DNA of 64,000 nt from Streptomyces xiamenensis (lineage in GTDB: Bacteria; Actinomycetota; Actinomycetes; Streptomycetales; Streptomycetaceae): positions 2,170,001 through 2,234,000 of the forward strand of contig NZ_CP009922.3 of NCBI RefSeq assembly GCF_000993785.3. Reading direction: 5' to 3'. A model generated the notes under the pieces. It ran no database searches. It was given only the letters and a program-made list of their open reading frames with translations, and was not told the origin of the DNA. Positions 59,951 through 64,000 of this stretch are shown in pieces. Made by a program: the position numbers and the translations under genes. Position 1 is the stretch's first letter, and every line of letters starts with the position of its first letter.

Positions 59951-60321
59951 CTCCTCGTCCACCTTCCGCGGTCCTGACGCAGGTGCGGCGGCACCAGGAA
60001 TCTGGGCCTGTTGAACAGCGCGATCGACAGATGGGCGAGGGCGAAGAAGAGCATCAGCAGCAGGAGCGGCGCATGCAGGGCGACGAGGTCGCCGTACAGC
60101 TCGAAGAGCCACAGAGACACGGTCAGACAGACCAGGAAGCCCTCCGTCGACACCATGGTGCGCACCATTGCGCGGCGGCTACGCGGGTTGGTGGACATGG
60201 CGGTCAGACCTACCTCCATGGCATCCGACGCTCTTGTGCCCCTGATCCAGGCATCGCGCCACACCAGGACACACGGCCACACCCCCGCCGCGCTCAGGAT
60301 CGCCATCAGCACGATCGCCAT
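59947..60321 (-). CDS. small membrane protein, function unknown
   Basis: The 124-residue protein has an N-terminal helix (IVLMAILSAAGVWPCVLVW), a basic loop and two further helices (TEGFLVCLTVSLWLFELYGDLV, LLLLMLFFALAHLSIALF). No family recognised. Overlaps the next gene by ATGA, so the two are likely cotranslated. Confidence 0.75.
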   Translation of the reverse strand: MAIVLMAILSAAGVWPCVLVWRDAWIRGTRASDAMEVGLTAMSTNPRSRRAMVRTMVSTEGFLVCLTVSLWLFELYGDLVALHAPLLLLMLFFALAHLSIALFNRPRFLVPPHLRQDRGRWTRR

Positions 60322-60360
60322 CGGTCCGCCCTTCCCCAGCCCGTCACCACGGGTCCGACG

Positions 60361-62111
60361 TCAGCCACGGGGCCAGAACACCTCACCCTTGATGCGCGGG
60401 ACCACCGGCCCGTATCCCTGAACGAACGCGATGCCCGTCGGCTCGGGACGGTGCGGCCAGGGGCACCGCCGGGTCGGCGGCTCCAGCGCGACGAGTCCGA
60501 CAGGCTGCGCGTCCGTGTCCGTCTCCGGGTCATGGTCCACCGGGAACAGCGCCAGCCACGGCTCCCCGCCCTCCGGGTAGCGCAGCTCGTACCGGTGGGG
60601 CACGCCCTGCGGCTGCCTCGCGACCCGGACCAGCGCCCGTACCCGCCCGATCCCGATCAACGCCCGGATGCCCATCACCACGAGGGAGAGGAACGGCACC
60701 AGGGGCAAAAGGAGGAGAACCACCCGCAACGCCGTGGGGAGTGACGGTCCGGCCAGCACGAGGAACGCGAAGAGCACCGCGGCCGTCTGCCAGGCGCCCA
60801 GCATGATCGCGGCGGCCGGTATCCCGGACCGCCACCACAGCACCGGAACCCGCCACCAGCCGCTCAGCCGCACCTCGGGGTGCGGCGCGATCGGCGCCCG
60901 CGCCCAGCCGCTCCCCGCCCGGCGCGCCGGGTGCACCGGGCGCACCCGCCGGTGCGGCCGCGGCCCGACCCTGGACCGGGAGGTTCGTGCCCACCGGCCA
61001 GGGCGCGCGCGGCGCGCGCCGGCCGCGCTCGGCGATGTCCTGGGCATACCGCAGCCGCTCGCGCCCCGCCGAACCTGTGACCAGCACCAGCAGACAACCG
61101 GTCAACAGGGCCCCGCCGGCCTGCGACAGCCCCCGGTAGGTGACCATGGCGGCCCCGCCGGGACCGACGGTGTCCGCGACCGGGTGGTGGTAGTACGCGC
61201 CCCGCCACGGACCGTCGGCGACGATCCACAGGTACAGCGGATCATCCACCTGCCATCGCCCGTAGACGTTGTCCGGCGGGCAGGAGACCCGGCCGGCGCG
61301 GCGTTCTCCGCCGTCGAAGGGGTCCTCCCACCGGACCTCGCACCAGTCGCCCTGGGCCCTGGTGCCGTACTCGGCGGCCGTCACGGTGGCCTCCACCAGC
61401 ACGTCCCGCTCCCGCCAGGACCACTGGCCCGCTTCGCCGAGCCCCAGAAGCAGCAGGCCCAGCACCGCGCACCACGGCCACCGGATCCGGTTACGCACGG
61501 GCCGCACCGCCTCGGGCGCGGGCCGCCCGGGATTCTCCTCGGCCAGCAGTGCCGCACCGGCCCGGTCGACGGCCTCTCGCAGCGAGGGTCGCACGGCTGC
61601 GAGCGGCACCGCCCGGATCAGCTCCCGGCGGTCCTCCAGAGCGACGATCCCGGCCGCGCCCGGCGCACCGGCCCACCACAGCGGAAAGGCATCCTGTTCC
61701 GTCCGCGGCCAGGGTCGCCACGGCAGCCGGGTGACGCGGACGGCCCACACCCGTTCCTCCGTCGTCCGGACGGATCACCAGGACGCTCCGCCACCGCCGT
61801 TCGCCGGGCAGCACGACGGCCGCACACGCACACCAGACATACGTGGCCGCTGTCCGGCACATCCGGCCGTACGCGACCAGTTGCCGCACACCGACCGCCA
61901 CCAGCACCACTGCGAGCACCAGCGGCCACCACAGCGGCCCGGGAACCGGGTAGCCCGGCCAGTCCGACCGCAGGATCCCGAGCGCGCCTTCCGTCACCAC
62001 TCCCGCGAGGCCGAGGTACACCCACACCCAGGCCCGTGCGCGCTTCCGCTCCAGTGCCGAGGCCGTCCCGTGCGCGCCAAGGGCAGGAATGTCCACCACA
62101 ACCCCCGTCAT
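60361..62111 (-). pseudogene. large membrane protein split by two frameshifts
   Basis: Three successive leftward frames read as one protein of roughly 580 residues. Frame 1 from the ATG at 62111 gives ALERKRARAWVWVYLGLAG, VVLAVVLVAVGVRQLVAYGRM and WRSVLVIRPDDGG. Frame 2 continues from about 61760 with VWAVRVTRLPWRPWPRTEQDAFPLWWAG, a DUF3592-like segment (VEATVTAAEYGTRAQGDWCEVRWEDP) and two helices. Frame 3 continues from about 60920 with LSGWWRVPVLWWRSGIPAAAIMLG and further helices. Both shifts have the same sign (one extra base each). Either a decayed gene or two sequence errors. Function unknown; lies with the two small membrane genes. Confidence 0.7.
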
Positions 62112-62252
62112 CCGAGTTCAACGCCGCCACCACGGCCAGTCGTTGGCCTCTACAACCAACTCCGTTGCGCCCCATTGAACTTCACAAAGATCACGGCAAC
62201 CTCACAATGTCCACAGGAACCCACGACGCGTCTCCGCCGCTAGGATTCGTGC

Positions 62253-63116
62253 ATGAGTTTTGGGCAGGGGGCACCCGGGTGGGGTCAGCAGGGAGCTCCG
62301 GACTGGGGCGCGCTCGCCGTTGAGGCGGAGCGGAAGCGGCGGCGCAAGCGGATGTTCGTCGTCGGGGGCGGCGTGCTCGCCGCGCTGGCCGTCGGGACCG
62401 TCGTCGCGCTCGCCATCGTGCAGCAGGACGGCGGGTCCGACGGGCAGGCGGGCGGGGACAGCGGCGGGCAGACCGCCGACACCAGCACCGACGCCACCGC
62501 CAGCCCCACCGCCGATCCCTCGTTCGAGGAGACGCGTCTTCCCCCGCTGCCCAAGCCGCGCGAGTTCATAGCGGACGCCGACAAGGACCTCGCGCCCTTC
62601 ACTGCCGACGAGTTCTACGCGGGCGAGACCATGACCGTCGAGGGCCGCGAGTACACCAAGACCGGCACCGACGCCACCGAGGACTGCACCGAGGGCGTCA
62701 GCGCCGAGCTGGGTGCCGTGCTCACCGAACACGGCTGCGTCGCCCTGCTGCGCGCCACCTTCACCGGCTCGGGGGCCGCCGTGACGGTCGGCGTCGCCCA
62801 GTTCCCCTCCGAGGACGACGCCGTGGCGGCGAACGCCGCCTACACCCGCAATCTGCTGCCGCTCACCGCGGGCGACAGCCCCGAGTTCTGCCAGCGCGGC
62901 GGCTGCCGTACCACCACCAACCAGGTGGGCCGCTACGCCTACTTCACCATCGCGGGCAACAGCGACGGCACCCCCGACAGCGGCGACGGCACCGTGGCCC
63001 AGCAGGCGGCCCGGGACGGCAACGACCACGCCTTCTCCCGCATCATCCTGCGCGGCGAGACCCAGGCATCCGCCTCGGCCTCCGCCCTCGTCGAGGAGCG
63101 CCGCAACAACAGCTAG
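62253..63116 (+). CDS. single-pass membrane protein with exported unknown domain
   Basis: The 287-residue protein has a Gly/Gln-rich cytoplasmic start, a basic stretch (KRRRKRMF) and a helix (VVGGGVLAALAVGTVVALAIV). A Ser/Thr/Asp-rich linker and an exported domain follow, with ECTEGV-like paired Cys (DCTEGV, HGCVALL, EFCQRGGC), suggesting disulfides. FPSEDDAVAANAAYTRNLLP and GRYAYFTIAGNSDG are the most structured blocks. No known family. Convergent with truA. Confidence 0.8.
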   Translation: MSFGQGAPGWGQQGAPDWGALAVEAERKRRRKRMFVVGGGVLAALAVGTVVALAIVQQDGGSDGQAGGDSGGQTADTSTDATASPTADPSFEETRLPPLPKPREFIADADKDLAPFTADEFYAGETMTVEGREYTKTGTDATEDCTEGVSAELGAVLTEHGCVALLRATFTGSGAAVTVGVAQFPSEDDAVAANAAYTRNLLPLTAGDSPEFCQRGGCRTTTNQVGRYAYFTIAGNSDGTPDSGDGTVAQQAARDGNDHAFSRIILRGETQASASASALVEERRNNS

Positions 63117-63125
63117 CCGCCGCGT

Positions 63126-63965
63126 CTAGCAGCAGCCCGCCGACGCCGGGAGGGTGCGGACGTTGCGCGCCTCCCGGCTGCGGGCCGCCAGCAGCTCGTC
63201 CGCCGGGTAGCCGACCTCCTCCAGGGTCAGCCCGTGCGGGCGCACCACGTGCACCGCCGAGTCGCGCACCCCGGCCGCCAGCACCTTCCCCGGCCAGTCG
63301 GGGTCCCGGTGCCCGTCCCCCACGAACAGCAGCGCCCCCACCAGCGAGCGCACCATGTTGTGGCAGAACGCGTCCGCCTCCACGGTGCCCTCCAGCACCC
63401 CGTCCGCGCCCCGCTCCCAGCTGAGCCGGCGCAGCGTACGGATCGTCGTCGCGCCCTCGCGCCGCTTGCAGTACGCCGCGAAGTCGTGTTCGCCCAGCAG
63501 CCGCTGGGAGGCCGCGTTCATCGCCGCCACGTCCAGCGGCCAGTTGTGCCACAGCACATGGCCGCGCCGCAGCGGGTCCACCCCGCCCGGATGGTCGCTC
63601 ACCCGGTAGACGTACCGGCGCCAGATCGCCGAGAAGCGCGCGTCGAAATCCGCCGGGGCGCGGGAGACCCGGCGCACCCGTACGTCCTGCGGCAGCCGGC
63701 CGGTCAGGCGGCGGTGCAGGTTCTCCCGCTGCTCCTCCCACACCTCCGCCGGCAGGTCCACGTGGGCCACCTGGCCGCGCGCGTGCACCCCGGCGTCGGT
63801 TCGGCCGGCCACCGTCAGCTCGTACCCCCGCGCCGAGCGGGTGACGACCCGCAGCGCCTCCTCCAGCTCCTCCTGCACGGTGCGCCGCCCCCGCTGGCGC
63901 GCCCAGCCGGAGAACGCCGCGCCGTCGTAGGACACGTCAAGACGTACCCGAACCGTCTCGGACAC
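63126..63965 (-). CDS. truA: tRNA pseudouridine(38-40) synthase
   Basis: The protein has 279 residues from the GTG of [10 protein letters not shown], preceded by AGGAAG; an ATG at 63995 is the alternative. It shows [14 protein letters not shown], the catalytic Asp57 in [25 protein letters not shown] and [21 protein letters not shown]. It modifies the anticodon stem. It ends with CC, possibly metal-sensitive. Its neighbourhood (rplM-rpsI) matches other streptomycetes. Confidence 0.95.
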   Translation of the reverse strand: MSETVRVRLDVSYDGAAFSGWARQRGRRTVQEELEEALRVVTRSARGYELTVAGRTDAGVHARGQVAHVDLPAEVWEEQRENLHRRLTGRLPQDVRVRRVSRAPADFDARFSAIWRRYVYRVSDHPGGVDPLRRGHVLWHNWPLDVAAMNAASQRLLGEHDFAAYCKRREGATTIRTLRRLSWERGADGVLEGTVEADAFCHNMVRSLVGALLFVGDGHRDPDWPGKVLAAGVRDSAVHVVRPHGLTLEEVGYPADELLAARSREARNVRTLPASAGCC

Positions 63966-64000
63966 CCGCTTCTTCCTCTCCTCCGCACGCCCCACATGGC

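Noticed and set aside
1..64000. CRISPR arrays, toxin-antitoxin pairs, restriction-modification or retron-like units
   Set aside because: No spaced direct repeats, no Cas-type, methyltransferase/endonuclease or reverse transcriptase motifs found in any frame I read.

Overview
The window is high-GC actinobacterial chromosome, almost certainly Streptomyces or a close relative. The evidence is GTG/TTG/CTG starts, dense 4-nt ATGA/GTGA stop-start overlaps, an HrdD-type sigma factor behind a SigR-type promoter, a Glp/GlpR pair, and a gene order that (from memory) matches two S. coelicolor core segments: about SCO3177-3202 (galU to hrdD) and about SCO4731-4747 (truA to tsaB/alr). Nearly all of it is ordinary chromosome. 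The least ordinary stretch is about 5.5-8.9 kb, next to a tRNA-Ala gene.

Layout. 1-5.5 kb: a left-truncated secreted protein with a LacI-type operator, an epoxide hydrolase-like protein, a coupled polyprenol-phosphate-mannose synthase / PIG-V-like mannosyltransferase pair, and a membrane-anchored spermidine-synthase-like protein. 5.5-8.9 kb: 0.95 kb without a recognisable gene, a SANT-like HTH protein, a doubtful small ORF, a Nudix hydrolase, a divergent HutC/GntR regulator with a palindromic operator, then a strong hairpin and tRNA-Ala(CGC). This may be the remnant of an integrated element. 9-14 kb: a leftward operon galU-glp(moeA)-moaC-mogA-GNAT, followed by glpR. 14-24 kb: formyl-THF cyclo-ligase, penicillin acylase-type Ntn hydrolase, K+/H+ antiporter, FmdB-like protein, MTA phosphorylase, CpaB/SAF-like protein, mscL, the ohr/ohrR divergon and an Acs-fragment protein. 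24-34 kb: a frameshifted P1 peptidase, cyclodeaminase/folD, HxlR/VOC, the fruR-fruK-fruA operon, and a TetR/MFS pair. 34-40.5 kb: universal stress protein, M20 amidohydrolase overlapping a SEDS glycosyltransferase, M6 metalloprotease and hrdD.

40.5-44.7 kb is a junction zone: Nudix, L-fuconate dehydratase, tRNA-Arg(CCT), GAP-type exporter, small membrane protein and TetR. 44.7-64 kb is a housekeeping block. It holds tsaB-rimI-tsaD-(orf)-enolase-superfamily-ogt as one tightly overlapped leftward operon, and alr-tsaE. It also holds NAD(P)HX repair, acpS behind a degenerate GlmS-like glutaminase domain, coaA, glmM, rplM-rpsI, an ABC-F ATPase, a cluster of unknown membrane proteins (one with two frameshifts) and truA.

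Functional themes are the TsaB/TsaD/TsaE t6A modification set with RimI, molybdopterin biosynthesis linked to the Glp/GlpR membrane pair, cell-wall precursor supply (alr, glmM, SEDS), one-carbon folate enzymes, and fructose uptake. I see no CRISPR array, no intact transposon and no biosynthetic gene cluster. I did not find a convincing new multi-gene system. The best leads are degenerate-enzyme proteins (a catalytically stripped L,D-transpeptidase-like protein, a GlmS glutaminase-like protein and an Acs N-terminal fragment), the Nudix/GntR element next to tRNA-Ala, and three frameshifts that are either real or sequence errors.
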